Assembly (NCBI GenBank): GCA_944326255.1
Contig: CALVDG010000001.1
Location: forward strand, 124,001 to 188,000
Reading direction: 5' to 3'
Length of the DNA: 64,000 bases
Origin: an uncultured Bacteroidales bacterium
GTDB lineage: Bacteria; Bacteroidota; Bacteroidia; Bacteroidales; UBA932
Shown: positions 9,248 to 18,169 of the stretch, piece by piece
Position numbering within the stretch: position 1 is the stretch's first letter
Layout of the letters: each line of letters opens with the position of its first letter
Notes under the pieces: model-generated
Database searches by the model: none
Told to the model about the DNA's origin: nothing
What the model saw: only the letters and a program-made list of their open reading frames with translations
Program-made: the position numbers and the translations under genes

Positions 9248-10525
9248 ATGAAGAGAATTTATATATTGTCGATTCTGGCGCTGGCCGCCGTTCTGCCTCA
9301 GTCAATGTATGCTCAAGATGTGGATTCCGCGATGAGCTACAGGAGGAGTTCCCTGTATTCGTTTATGATCAGTCATCCGGACAAGAAGATGGACAGCGAG
9401 ATAGTAGGTGCGTTCATGGCTCTTGAGACTCCGGACAAATACAACAATCATGACCTGAGCGTCAAGTGTATCACCAGCGACAGCAATAAAGAGGACCTTC
9501 AGCTTGAGGTCGAGGAGTTCTTTGTACGCAATGAGGTAGCCAAGAGACTGGTGTCAAAATGGTTCCTGAGGAGTAAGGAGACAGGCGGCTTTGAGCCTTC
9601 TCTCGTGCTTGACCACGGTCTGTACGATGCTTCGGCTCTGGACGTGGAGGCCGCATCTCAGACCAAGAGGGGTGTGGATGCTCTTGCAGACGGAGGTTAC
9701 GAGTTGATAAACAACACCTTTGTCATAGTTAATGATATCACCTATGTGGATCATGAGGCCAATGCGGATGAAGCTAAGAAATGGTTGGACGGGATAGGTG
9801 AGGTGGCTAAGATATTTACAGGGGGAGATGAGAATATAGTGTCCAGTCTGGCTTCTATCGCCTCGACTGTATCCAGTATGATCGCAGGTTTCGCCGTGAA
9901 TACTACGTCGTATCTGTATCAGCTGGACTGGAACGACAGCGTAGCCAACTATTTCTACGACAATTACTATTACGATAAGCCGGCACTGGACTCCGCGTCG
10001 CAGGCCTCGTTCCATGCCGATGCTGAGATTGCCGCCAGGAAAGCTGCGTTTGAGGCGGATGACTCTACATTCAGACTTAAATATGTGGGCAGTTATAAGG
10101 CGCGTAGTGACAATCCGGTGCTCAGGGGACTGTACAATCCCGAGGATGTGTTCCGCAAAGTCTGCGCCCGTGCGATAGACAAGAACGTGATGAACCTTCA
10201 GAAGAACTTCGACCAGTTTAAGGTTAAGATTCCGATCAGCAGTGTGGATGCCGAGGCGAAGACCGTTACGGCGAAGATCGGTATGAAGGAGGGTGTTACC
10301 GCCAAATCGAAATACGAGATACTTGTGCCTGTTTTCGATGAGGCTACCGGAAAATTCAAGTACAACCGTAAGGGAACTCTGAAACCGGATCCCAATAAGA
10401 TATGGGACAACCGTTATATGGCCAGTGACGAACAGGCTGTGGGATCCGAGCTGAACGCCACTACATTCAAGATTACCGGAGGTGTGGGAATTCTTCCGGG
10501 AATGCTTATCCGTGAAATAAAGTAA
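9248..10525 (+). CDS. Secreted protein of unknown function
   Basis: A 425-residue protein with a clear signal peptide (cleavage after about MYAQ, residue 22). I recognise no catalytic motif. The central part has an amphipathic stretch around VSSLASIASTVSSMIAGFAV, and the C-terminal third looks beta-rich (VKIPISSVDAEAKTVTAKIG). Codon use matches its neighbours, so it looks native. It is followed after only 5 bp by the patatin-like gene, so the two are likely translated together. A periplasmic or outer-surface role is inferred only from the signal peptide. Confidence 0.7.
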   Translation: MKRIYILSILALAAVLPQSMYAQDVDSAMSYRRSSLYSFMISHPDKKMDSEIVGAFMALETPDKYNNHDLSVKCITSDSNKEDLQLEVEEFFVRNEVAKRLVSKWFLRSKETGGFEPSLVLDHGLYDASALDVEAASQTKRGVDALADGGYELINNTFVIVNDITYVDHEANADEAKKWLDGIGEVAKIFTGGDENIVSSLASIASTVSSMIAGFAVNTTSYLYQLDWNDSVANYFYDNYYYDKPALDSASQASFHADAEIAARKAAFEADDSTFRLKYVGSYKARSDNPVLRGLYNPEDVFRKVCARAIDKNVMNLQKNFDQFKVKIPISSVDAEAKTVTAKIGMKEGVTAKSKYEILVPVFDEATGKFKYNRKGTLKPDPNKIWDNRYMASDEQAVGSELNATTFKITGGVGILPGMLIREIK

Positions 10526-10530
10526 AACTT

Positions 10531-11454
10531 ATGAAAAAAGCCGGGAAAGTCGCCCTGGTGCTTGCCAGCGGCGGATCAAGAGGCCTGGCCCATATAGGTG
10601 CTATAGAGGTTCTGGAGGAACGGGGGTTTGAGATAACCTCCGTCTCCGGGGCCTCTATGGGTGCTTTGGTGGGCGGTGTCTATGCGGCTGGAGGCCTGGA
10701 TGCGTTTAAGGAATGGATGAAGACAGTTGACAGGATGAAGGTCTTCAATCTGATGGACTTTACCATAGGCAACGGAGGTTTCGTCAAGGGTGAGCGTGTG
10801 ATAGACGAGCTTAAGGCCATCATACCTGACCGGAAGATAGAGGAGTTGCCGATAAGGTTTACAGCGGTCGCTACTGATATCCTGCACCGCAGGGAGGTAG
10901 TCTTTGACAGCGGCAGTCTTTACGATGCCATACGTTCCTCCATATCCCTGCCGTCGGTGTTCACGCCCAACAGGATAGGGGACATGCTCCTGATAGACGG
11001 AGGCGTGGTCAATCCGGTGCCGGTCAACAGAGTGTCGAGAACTCCAGGGGATATTCTTGTCGCCGTCGATTTGAACGGGCCTTTTGAGGAAAAGGAGGAG
11101 GACGAGGAGCCGGAGCGCAGAAAAGGCCGTATGCGTCAGAGGCTGGAGCAGATAGTGGATACGGTCATGGACAAGGTCCGGAAAGAGGAGGTGGACAGGG
11201 AACTGAAGGCCGGTAAGGACGAAGAAAAGGAGGATGATGACAGTGATATGGGCATCGTGTCTATCCTGAACCAGTCCTCCAGCATGATGATACAGACCAA
11301 TGCGGACCTGACTCTTCAGCTGTATCCGCCGGACGTGCTGGTGCGCATAGCCAAGAACGCCTACGGCACCATGGAGTTCTACAAATACGACGAGATAGTC
11401 GCCCTGGGCCGGCAGAAGATGGAGGCAGCCCTCACCGCCGCCTCCATCGGATAA
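10531..11454 (+). CDS. Patatin-like phospholipase (RssA-type)
   Basis: A 307-residue alpha/beta hydrolase of the patatin family. It has the oxyanion-hole motif GGSRGLAH at residues 14-21, the nucleophile GASMG at 40-44 (Ser42) and the dyad Asp in DGG at 156-158. After the catalytic domain there is an unusual highly charged insert (Glu/Asp/Arg/Lys rich, about residues 185-245) before a short C-terminal part. No signal peptide is seen, so it is probably cytoplasmic or membrane-peripheral, acting on acyl esters. It is the last gene of the secreted-protein operon, and convergent with osmC. Substrate unknown. Confidence 0.9.
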   Translation: MKKAGKVALVLASGGSRGLAHIGAIEVLEERGFEITSVSGASMGALVGGVYAAGGLDAFKEWMKTVDRMKVFNLMDFTIGNGGFVKGERVIDELKAIIPDRKIEELPIRFTAVATDILHRREVVFDSGSLYDAIRSSISLPSVFTPNRIGDMLLIDGGVVNPVPVNRVSRTPGDILVAVDLNGPFEEKEEDEEPERRKGRMRQRLEQIVDTVMDKVRKEEVDRELKAGKDEEKEDDDSDMGIVSILNQSSSMMIQTNADLTLQLYPPDVLVRIAKNAYGTMEFYKYDEIVALGRQKMEAALTAASIG

Positions 11455-11480
11455 TCCGGCTTGTATATCAGATCTGGACT

Positions 11481-11894
11481 TTAGTCGTCGTAGTGGAAGC
11501 GGATGTCCTTGATGATGTCGGGATGGAGGCTGTTGGAGACGGGGCAGGTGCGGGCTGCGGACTCGATGAGTCTCTTGGCCTTGTCATCGTACCGCTGTCC
11601 TTTGGGGAATGTGATGTCCACGACGATTCGGGCTACGCGGCGCGGGTTGGCGGCCATCTCCTTCTCTATCTCGACTGTCGTTCCGTCAATGTTGAATCCG
11701 TAGGACTGGGCCGAGATGCCCATGATGGTCAACATGCAGGAAGCCAGAGAGGAAGCGAATATGTCGGTGGGGGAGAAATACTCGCCTTTCCCGTGGTTGT
11801 CCAGGGGTGCGTCGGTGATAATCTTGTTGCCTGACTGCTCGTGCAGGATCTCGGTGCGCAGATTGCCGAGATAAGTGGTTCTCATCTTTGTCAT
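11481..11894 (-). CDS. OsmC-family peroxiredoxin-like protein
   Basis: A 137-residue OsmC/Ohr-fold protein. The first redox cysteine is in the LASCMLTIMG segment near residue 52 and the second in AARTCPVSNSL near residue 118, the spacing expected for the family. Members reduce organic hydroperoxides with thiols. It starts 24 bp after the miaB stop on the same strand, so it is likely the second gene of that transcript. Whether it belongs to the OsmC, Ohr or YhfA subgroup is not clear from the sequence. Confidence 0.9.
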   Translation of the reverse strand: MTKMRTTYLGNLRTEILHEQSGNKIITDAPLDNHGKGEYFSPTDIFASSLASCMLTIMGISAQSYGFNIDGTTVEIEKEMAANPRRVARIVVDITFPKGQRYDDKAKRLIESAARTCPVSNSLHPDIIKDIRFHYDD

Positions 11895-11917
11895 AACTTA
11901 TCTGTTTAAAAAAGTTG

Positions 11918-13255
11918 TTATTCAACTATATTGCCCAGCAGGGTGGCTGACGTGCAGCTCTCCACTGCTACGCGGACATATTCTCCCGGCCTGTGTCCGA
12001 GAGCCGGGAACACGCACACCTTGTTGGAGGAGGTGCGTCCGAAGAGAGAGCCGCTGTCCCGTTTTGAGGCGCCTTCTATCAGGACCTCGTATGTGTTGCC
12101 TATGCACTCCCGGTTGCGTTCCAGGGAGATGGCGCTCTGCAGCTCTATGATCTCGTTGAGACGGCGCGTCTTGACCTCCGTCGGCACATCATCGGGGAAA
12201 TGTCTTGCGGCCTTTGTCCCCGGCCTCTGGGAGTACTGGAACATGAACGCGCTGTCGTATCTGACCCGGCGCATGAGTTCCAGAGTGGCCTGATGGTCCT
12301 CCTCGGTTTCTGAACAGAAGCCGGCTATGATGTCGGTGGTTATGGCCGCGTCGGGGACTATCTCATGAATCTTCGCGATTCTCTCCAGATAACTTTCAAC
12401 GCTATATTTGCGGTTCATCTTCTCCAGCATACGGTCGCTTCCGGACTGGACCGGAAGATGGATGTGGGTGCAGATGTTGGGATACATGGCCATGGAGTAC
12501 AGTACGGCGTTGCCCATGTCCTTGGGATGCGAGGTGGAGAAACGCACTCTCAGATCAGGGGCGATGAGGGCCACCAGTTCTATGAGCTGCGCGAAAGTGA
12601 CGGTCTCGGTGGGATTCTCCGGATTCTTCCAGAGGTAGGAGTCCACATTCTGACCGAGCAGGTTGACTTCCTTGTAGCCGGCCTTGTACAGGTTCCCGGC
12701 CTCGCGCACTATTGACTGCGGATCGCGGCTGCGCTCGGCACCGCGCACGTAAGGCACGATACAGTAGGTACACATGTTGTTGCAGCCCCTCATGATGGAG
12801 ATGAAGGAGGTGACTCCGTTCCTGTCGGTGCGCACCGGCTCTATGTCGGCGTAGGTCTCTTTCATGGACAGTGCTGTGTCTATCTGCTTGTCTCCGCTCT
12901 CTTCCAGCCTGTGCAGCATAGCCGGCAGTTCCCGGTATGTATCCGGACCTGCCACGATGTCCACGGCCGGATGAGAGAGCAGCTCCTGTTTGAGCCTCTC
13001 CGCCATGCAGCCCAGGACTCCGACCCTTACATTCCTCTTTTTCTTCTCCTGGAGGAACCGGTCGAGCCGGCCCCATACCCTCTGCTCCGCATTGTCCCTT
13101 ATCGAGCATGTGTTGACCAGAATCAGGTCCGCCTCTTCCAGACTTCCGCAGGGGGAGTATCCGTGTGCCCCCAGAATGGAAAGCACCACTTCGCTGTCGT
13201 AGACATTCATCTGACAGCCGTAAGTCTCTATGAACAGTCTTTTATTATTTCCCAT
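11918..13255 (-). CDS. miaB: tRNA-2-methylthio-N6-dimethylallyladenosine synthase
   Basis: A 445-residue radical-SAM methylthiotransferase that makes ms2i6A at position 37 of tRNAs reading UNN codons. The N-terminal domain has the three cluster cysteines (Cys14 in TYGCQMN, Cys50 in VNTCS, Cys83 in LGCMAER). The radical-SAM motif CNNMCTYC is at 158-165, and a TRAM RNA-binding domain forms the C-terminus. Length is normal for the family. It is divergent from the LEA-type lipoprotein gene and followed by osmC. Confidence 0.97.
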   Translation of the reverse strand: MGNNKRLFIETYGCQMNVYDSEVVLSILGAHGYSPCGSLEEADLILVNTCSIRDNAEQRVWGRLDRFLQEKKKRNVRVGVLGCMAERLKQELLSHPAVDIVAGPDTYRELPAMLHRLEESGDKQIDTALSMKETYADIEPVRTDRNGVTSFISIMRGCNNMCTYCIVPYVRGAERSRDPQSIVREAGNLYKAGYKEVNLLGQNVDSYLWKNPENPTETVTFAQLIELVALIAPDLRVRFSTSHPKDMGNAVLYSMAMYPNICTHIHLPVQSGSDRMLEKMNRKYSVESYLERIAKIHEIVPDAAITTDIIAGFCSETEEDHQATLELMRRVRYDSAFMFQYSQRPGTKAARHFPDDVPTEVKTRRLNEIIELQSAISLERNRECIGNTYEVLIEGASKRDSGSLFGRTSSNKVCVFPALGHRPGEYVRVAVESCTSATLLGNIVE

Positions 13256-13262
13256 ACGTCCG

Positions 13263-13296
13263 CAAAGATAACTTTTTATATCTTTGTCGGTGCAAA
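13263..13296 (-). promoter_or_regulatory. Promoter of miaB-osmC
   Basis: TATCTTTG on the minus strand (13263-13270) is 8 bp from the miaB start, with TTTG (13293-13296) 22 bp upstream. A second TATCTTTG on the plus strand (13279-13286) lies inside the same 34 bp and points at the divergent lipoprotein gene, but it has no obvious minus-33 element. Confidence 0.55.
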
Positions 13297-13308
13297 CAGC
13301 AGAGAATT

Positions 13309-13773
13309 ATGAGAAGAATTGTGCTTTTACTGGTCTCGGCCCTTCTGGCCGCAGGGTGCGCTGAGTACAGGCAGGTATCCGTGGAAAATGTCGCCCTGGC
13401 CGGATTCCGGTTCAACGGTACCTCGTCGGCTACGATAGAGCTGGAGGCCGATGTCTACAATCCTACTCCGCACGTGATCTTCCTGGACGAGGTGGATGCT
13501 GTCCTTTTCAGGGAGGGAAAGGAGTTTGCGAGGTTTGCCCTGGAGGATACGCCTTCGGCAGCGGCGGATACCGGCAGCAAGGTGCGGATTCCGGTGCGGG
13601 CCTCGGTGTCGGATCCGATATCCATCATCTCCGCCGGCCTGAACCTGAGCAGTTGGAATCTGGACGATCTGGTGGTGGACGGCAGGATAGTGGTCAAGTC
13701 GGATGCCGGCTACAAGAAGACTTTCAGGATGAAGAAGACTCCGGTAAAGGATATATTGAGGATGATAAAATGA
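13309..13773 (+). CDS. LEA type 2-like lipoprotein
   Basis: A 154-residue protein with a lipoprotein signal: MRRIVLLLVSALLAAGC, Cys17 being the acylation site. The mature part (VENVALAGFRFNGTSSATIELEADV...) has the beta-sandwich pattern of the water-stress/LEA14-like WHy domain seen in small envelope lipoproteins. Its stop overlaps the start of the next gene by four bases (ATGA), so translation is coupled. It probably sits in the periplasmic leaflet of a membrane. Function beyond that is not predictable. Confidence 0.75.
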   Translation: MRRIVLLLVSALLAAGCAEYRQVSVENVALAGFRFNGTSSATIELEADVYNPTPHVIFLDEVDAVLFREGKEFARFALEDTPSAAADTGSKVRIPVRASVSDPISIISAGLNLSSWNLDDLVVDGRIVVKSDAGYKKTFRMKKTPVKDILRMIK

Positions 13774-14270
13774 AGGTTATGAGAAAATATTTGATACTTG
13801 CGGCGGTGCTTCTGGCATCTGCGGCTGTTATGCGGGCGGAGGAGTTTCCGGCTGATTCGGTACTGGCTGTCACAGATACCCTGTCTCTTCAGGATTCGGT
13901 GGCCGAGAGGATATATATGTCGTATGACAGTCTGATGACTTATCTGGGAGAGGCGGTCATGATGAGCGATTCCGTGGAGAAGGCGATGACCGCGCAGGTG
14001 GAGAGGAACAAGGCGCGTAAGACTCAGATATACAGGGTGCGGATATACTTTGACAACAGTAAGGATGCCAGAACGGTATCGCAGCAGATAGTGGATACCT
14101 TCTCGGTATATCATCCGGGAGTGCCCGTGTTCAGGAGTTATGACAATCCGTATTTCAAGGTGACGGTCGGAGAGTTCCGCGCCAAATCTGACGCCATGAG
14201 GTTCCTGGAGGCGATCAGAAAGGAGTACCCTACGGTGTTTCTCGTCAGAGAATCTTTCTCCACCATTTAG
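13770..14270 (+). CDS. Secreted SPOR-like domain protein
   Basis: A 166-residue protein with a signal peptide ending about MRAEE. The C-terminal half contains the pattern YRVRIYFDNSKDARTVSQQIV ... PYFKVTVGEFRAKSDAMRFLEAIRKEYP, which fits a SPOR-type peptidoglycan-binding fold. The start at 13770 overlaps the previous stop (ATGA); an alternative ATG lies three codons later. Its 3' end overlaps the convergent glsB-like gene by 26 bp. A link to cell-wall glycan binding is inferred from the fold only. Confidence 0.7.
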   Translation: MKVMRKYLILAAVLLASAAVMRAEEFPADSVLAVTDTLSLQDSVAERIYMSYDSLMTYLGEAVMMSDSVEKAMTAQVERNKARKTQIYRVRIYFDNSKDARTVSQQIVDTFSVYHPGVPVFRSYDNPYFKVTVGEFRAKSDAMRFLEAIRKEYPTVFLVRESFSTI

Positions 14271-15213
14271 GTCTGAACCTGGCCGCTACAGCCCGCAGGG
14301 CCGCCTGCATGGGGGCCAGGTGCCGCTCTTTCTTCTCGGGATAGATGTCCTCCATATTGACGAGGATGCCGGTCTCCTCCACGTTGCCGAAGCCGGGATT
14401 GACGGCCGTCCCGAAGACCTTCATCGAGGGAGACAGGTTCATATATGAGTTTATCAGGGGCGGGATGAACTCGCCGTTCTGCTTTATCTCCTTCTGGAGT
14501 ACCTTGTAGGCATCGTGGTAGTCAAGACCGTTGAACAGTTCCTGATAGTATCTGTTGCCGCTGTCGTAGTCTATCGGCACTACGGGTGTCACCAGCCTGT
14601 CCGGGTCTCCGAAATACTTGTGCAGGAAGTTCAGCAGAGTGTTGCGGGCCCGCAGGTTATAGGATGTGTACATGGTGACTTTTCCGAAGAAATACTTGTA
14701 GTGGCTGTATTTAAGCATGAGGGCACCGAGTCCGTCCCACAGATTGTCCAAAGCGTAGATGCCCTTTCTCTTCATGTTGACATTCTGGTAGTTGGGCTGG
14801 ATGAAAGAGCGTCCCAGCTCAATGGTGAACGGCATATAGTCGTGTATGAACTCCTCGGAGAAGCGGAATATCTCACTTGTGGCCATCTTCTCTGGAGAGA
14901 TGCCGCCGCAGAGGATGTACCTGTAACCTCCAAGTATCTCATTGTCGTGCGGATCCCAGACTATCAGCTGGCGGTAGTAGTCCACGGGGTCCGTGTCGAA
15001 CCGGTCTATGTCACAGTCCTTGCCCGAGCCTCCTCCGGCCAGGCGGAAAGATATCTCCCTGAGCCGGCCTATCTCCTGCATGATGTTGGGCGAGTCCTTG
15101 TAGGTCACCTCATAGAGTTCATTGTCGCCCTTGCGTGTGGTACGGATGTACTTGGCGGCTGTAAGCTCACGGCGTATGAGCTTGCGGTCAACGGGTTTGA
15201 TTACAGGTTGCAT
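14245..15213 (-). CDS. glsB: GNAT/hemolysin-type N-acyltransferase, GlsB-like
   Basis: A 322-residue acyltransferase of the OlsB/GNAT-hemolysin type. Visible features include the DPDNE-like segment DPHDNEILGGYRYILCGG and ELGRSFIQPNYQN, typical of enzymes that attach a 3-hydroxyacyl chain to an amino acid. In Bacteroides thetaiotaomicron the neighbouring glsB and glsA genes make glycine lipids; the same tandem arrangement occurs here, with a 26-bp overlap. I therefore infer N-acylation of glycine. Ornithine or serinol lipid synthesis is an alternative. Cytoplasmic face of the membrane. Confidence 0.75.
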   Translation of the reverse strand: MQPVIKPVDRKLIRRELTAAKYIRTTRKGDNELYEVTYKDSPNIMQEIGRLREISFRLAGGGSGKDCDIDRFDTDPVDYYRQLIVWDPHDNEILGGYRYILCGGISPEKMATSEIFRFSEEFIHDYMPFTIELGRSFIQPNYQNVNMKRKGIYALDNLWDGLGALMLKYSHYKYFFGKVTMYTSYNLRARNTLLNFLHKYFGDPDRLVTPVVPIDYDSGNRYYQELFNGLDYHDAYKVLQKEIKQNGEFIPPLINSYMNLSPSMKVFGTAVNPGFGNVEETGILVNMEDIYPEKKERHLAPMQAALRAVAARFRPKWWRKIL

Positions 15214-16024
15214 AGCTGGTCTGTCTTATGATGTCGCACCACTCCTTGTGGGTGTGTTCCCCGGTCAGGGCGGTGTACGGTATCGGTTCTCCTATATACA
15301 GGTCAAATGCCGAGCCTTTCTTGCGGAACATCTCGTCGGGCAGCAGGAACGTCTCGATATTGACCTTTATGCCAAGTCTTTTCCGCAGATTGGCGAGGCG
15401 GTAGAAACGTCTGGAGTTCTCTCCGGAGAAGAACATCGGAACGATGTCCCTGCGGCTCTCTATGGCTTTCGAGACAAAGGTCTTCTTCCAGTCCAGATCG
15501 GTCACTTTCCCCTTTATGAGTCTGGAGCACAGTCCGGCAGGGAAGTAGAGTATCTGCGAGTCCGAGCCGAATGTCTCCTGGAACATCAGGGTGTTGTCGT
15601 GCCTCATCCTGCCGTACTTGTTGACGGGTACGAAGACGGGGGCCAGCGGCTTGATGTACATCAGCAGGTCATTCACTATGAACTTCACGTCCCCGAAGCT
15701 GCTGCCTATGTAGGAGATGAGTATCATGCCGTCCAGACCTCCCAGAGGATGATTGGACACGAATATGTACCGTCCGTCAGGGGCCGGCCGTTTCCCGGAG
15801 AAATGAACCCGGTAGCTGACATCCAGGTCCTTGAGGATGTGAGTGGCGAACTCCACGCCGGTGTATTCCCGATTCTCCAGGAGCAGCCGGTTGATCTCGT
15901 CCTGATGGATGATCTTCTTGATATAATTGATCACGCAGCGCGGCAGGCGGTCCGCCAGTTTCTGACTTTTGCCGCGTATGACTTTTTCTATATCGACAGA
16001 CAAGATGTTGCTTTCTGAGTCCAT
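15188..16024 (-). CDS. glsA: PlsC-type O-acyltransferase, GlsA-like
   Basis: A 278-residue lysophospholipid-type acyltransferase. The catalytic motif appears as NHPLGGLD, the NHXXXXD variant common in Bacteroidetes; FPAGLCSRLIKG occupies the place of the FPEGTRS block. It overlaps the N-acyltransferase gene by 26 bp and precedes it, so the two enzymes should act in sequence: N-acylation of the amino acid, then O-acylation of the 3-hydroxy group. The gene is divergent from rpoN, with a TATATTTG minus-7 box at 16042-16049. Confidence 0.78.
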   Translation of the reverse strand: MDSESNILSVDIEKVIRGKSQKLADRLPRCVINYIKKIIHQDEINRLLLENREYTGVEFATHILKDLDVSYRVHFSGKRPAPDGRYIFVSNHPLGGLDGMILISYIGSSFGDVKFIVNDLLMYIKPLAPVFVPVNKYGRMRHDNTLMFQETFGSDSQILYFPAGLCSRLIKGKVTDLDWKKTFVSKAIESRRDIVPMFFSGENSRRFYRLANLRKRLGIKVNIETFLLPDEMFRKKGSAFDLYIGEPIPYTALTGEHTHKEWCDIIRQTSYATCNQTR

Positions 16025-16062
16025 ATCTGAGAAACTTGGTACAAATATAAAATTTTTATTCT

Positions 16063-16070
16063 TATCTTTG
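16063..16070 (+). promoter_or_regulatory. Minus-7 box of rpoN
   Basis: TATCTTTG lies only 9 bp before the rpoN ATG, implying a very short leader. No convincing minus-33 TTTG is found at the usual distance. Confidence 0.4.
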
Positions 16071-16079
16071 AAGTCAGTT

Positions 16080-17489
16080 ATGTTAAAACAGGGATTACAA
16101 CAAAAATTGCAGCAGGGGCTCTCCCCGCTTCAGATACAGACCATAAAGCTTCTGGAACTTCCCACTCTTGAGCTTGAGCAGAGAATCAAGAAAGAGCTGG
16201 AGGAGAATCCTGTTCTTGATGAGGCCGCTCCCTCGGAAGAGTCTGAGGACGGAGAGTCCAAGAACGTATCTCTGAGTGACTACAATCAGGACGACTCGAC
16301 TCCGTCCTACCGTCTGTATGTGAACAATCAGGGGAAGGACCTGAAGCCTCAGTACAATACATTCTCGGTGAAGGAGAGTTTCCATCAGAATCTGGAGATG
16401 CAGCTTGGTTACAGCGATCTGAAAGGTGATGACAGGAAGATAGCCATGTTCGTAATCGGCAGTATAGACGATGACGGTTACCTGAGGCGGGACATAGAGT
16501 CGCTTACCGACGATATTGCATTCCGTCTCAATATAGAGACTACTCCGGAGCATGTGGAGAAGATATTGAAAGTGATACAGGAGTTCGAGCCGGTAGGAGT
16601 GGGGGCCCGGGATCTGAGGGAATGTCTGCTGTTGCAGCTTCGCGTCAAGGAGCAGACCCCGGAGAGAAAACGGGCGGAGGAGATACTGGAGAATTATTTC
16701 GAAGAGTTCTCTCGCAAGCATTACGACAAGATAATGGCCCGCACAGGTATGAATAAGGATGAACTGAAAGATGCCGTGGACGAGATAGTCCATCTTAATC
16801 CCCGTCCCGGAGGCCAGATTGATGACTCGTATGTGGAACAGGCACAGCAGATAGTCCCTGACTTCATATTGGAGAACAAGGACGGTGAGCTGCTGCTGAC
16901 CATGCCCAAGTTCTCGGTTCCGGAGCTTAGGGTCAACAAGCGCTATGCGGACCTGCTGATGAACTCGGCCGCGTCCTCGGGCAAGAGAGGAAAGGAAGCG
17001 GTTTCGTTTGTAAAGCAGAAACTGGATTCGGCCAAATGGTTCGTAGAGGCTATCAAGCAGCGCCAGAACACTCTGCAGAATACCATGAAGGCCATCCTGG
17101 ACTTTCAGCATGACTTTTTCATGGATGGAGATGAGGCAAAATTGAAGCCGATGGTACTGAAAAATATCGCAGAGAAAACCGGGCTGGACATATCCACCAT
17201 CTCCAGGGTGGTCAACTGCAAGTATATACAGACCAATTTCGGAGTCTATCCCTTGAAGTATTTCTTCTCGGAGGGAATGAAGACTGAAAGCGGAGATGAG
17301 GTCTCCACCCGTGAGATCAAGAAAGTGCTCTCGGAAAGCATAGCTGCGGAGGACAAGAAAAAGCCCCTCACGGATGAGGAGCTTGTAAATGTTCTCTCGC
17401 AGAAAGGCTATAAGGTGGCCCGGCGGACTGTCGCCAAATACCGCGAGCAGCTCAATATTCCTATCGCCAGGATGCGCAAGGAGATTTAG
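16080..17489 (+). CDS. rpoN: RNA polymerase sigma-54 factor
   Basis: A 469-residue sigma-54. Region I is Gln/Leu rich (LKQGLQQKLQQGLSPLQIQ) and receives activator ATPase signals. An acidic region II follows, then the core-binding domain, and the C-terminal RpoN box ARRTVAKYRE near the end recognises the -24 element. I use the ATG at 16080, which gives the canonical N-terminus; a longer reading frame upstream is not conserved-looking. It overlaps the convergent upp gene by four bases. No enhancer-binding activator is encoded in this window. Confidence 0.97.
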   Translation: MLKQGLQQKLQQGLSPLQIQTIKLLELPTLELEQRIKKELEENPVLDEAAPSEESEDGESKNVSLSDYNQDDSTPSYRLYVNNQGKDLKPQYNTFSVKESFHQNLEMQLGYSDLKGDDRKIAMFVIGSIDDDGYLRRDIESLTDDIAFRLNIETTPEHVEKILKVIQEFEPVGVGARDLRECLLLQLRVKEQTPERKRAEEILENYFEEFSRKHYDKIMARTGMNKDELKDAVDEIVHLNPRPGGQIDDSYVEQAQQIVPDFILENKDGELLLTMPKFSVPELRVNKRYADLLMNSAASSGKRGKEAVSFVKQKLDSAKWFVEAIKQRQNTLQNTMKAILDFQHDFFMDGDEAKLKPMVLKNIAEKTGLDISTISRVVNCKYIQTNFGVYPLKYFFSEGMKTESGDEVSTREIKKVLSESIAAEDKKKPLTDEELVNVLSQKGYKVARRTVAKYREQLNIPIARMRKEI

Positions 17490-18139
17490 AGCTTGTCTCC
17501 GAATGCCAGGTCTCCGGCGTCTCCGAGGCCTGGAACAATATATGACTTGTTGGTGAGTTCCTCGTCGATAGCTCCGACCCAGAGGGTGATGTTCTTGTGC
17601 GGCATGTTCTTGGAGAGGTATTCCACTCCGTAGCAGCTGGCTATGGGGCATACCAGATGGGTCGTGGATGGAGTGCCTTTGTCCAGAAGCTTCTGATAGG
17701 CCAGGAGGACGGATGCGCCCGTGGCCAGCATGGTGTCGGCCAGGATGAGCACCTTTCCTTCGATTGACGGAGACGTGCTGTATTCCAGGTCAATGTCGAA
17801 CTTGTTGTCCTTGCCGTACTTGCGGTAGGCGGCGATGAATGCGTTCTGAGCCCTGTCGAAGTAGTTGAGCAGGCCGTTGTGCAGAGGAAGACCGGCACGG
17901 AGAATGGTCGCGAGGACAATGTCGTCCCCGGGAACGCTGCACTGGGCTATGCCCAGGGGAGTCGTCACATCTTTAATGCTGTAGTTCAAGGTCTTGCTTA
18001 TCTCATAGGCGAAGATCTCACCGATACGTTCCAGATTCCTGCGGAATCTCATGTGGTTCTTCTGGACATCCTTGTCCCGTATCTCTGCGATAAACTGGTT
18101 CAGAACGGAGTTGCCGTCACTCAGGTTGATGATAGTCAT
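17486..18139 (-). CDS. upp: Uracil phosphoribosyltransferase
   Basis: A 217-residue type I phosphoribosyltransferase that salvages uracil to UMP with PRPP. The PRPP loop is ILADTMLATGAS near residue 130, and the C-terminus (VPGLGDAGDLAFG) is the uracil-binding hood found in this enzyme. Length is typical. A TATATTTG box at 18155-18162 on the minus strand lies 15 bp upstream of the start. It is a single-gene unit convergent with rpoN. Confidence 0.95.
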   Translation of the reverse strand: MTIINLSDGNSVLNQFIAEIRDKDVQKNHMRFRRNLERIGEIFAYEISKTLNYSIKDVTTPLGIAQCSVPGDDIVLATILRAGLPLHNGLLNYFDRAQNAFIAAYRKYGKDNKFDIDLEYSTSPSIEGKVLILADTMLATGASVLLAYQKLLDKGTPSTTHLVCPIASCYGVEYLSKNMPHKNITLWVGAIDEELTNKSYIVPGLGDAGDLAFGDKL

Positions 18140-18169
18140 AGATGATTTTTATTACAAATATAGTGAATT

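Noticed and set aside
16095..17651. 518-codon minus-strand frame over rpoN
   Set aside because: rpoN on the plus strand has all its conserved regions including the RpoN box; the antisense frame is Leu/His-rich noise.
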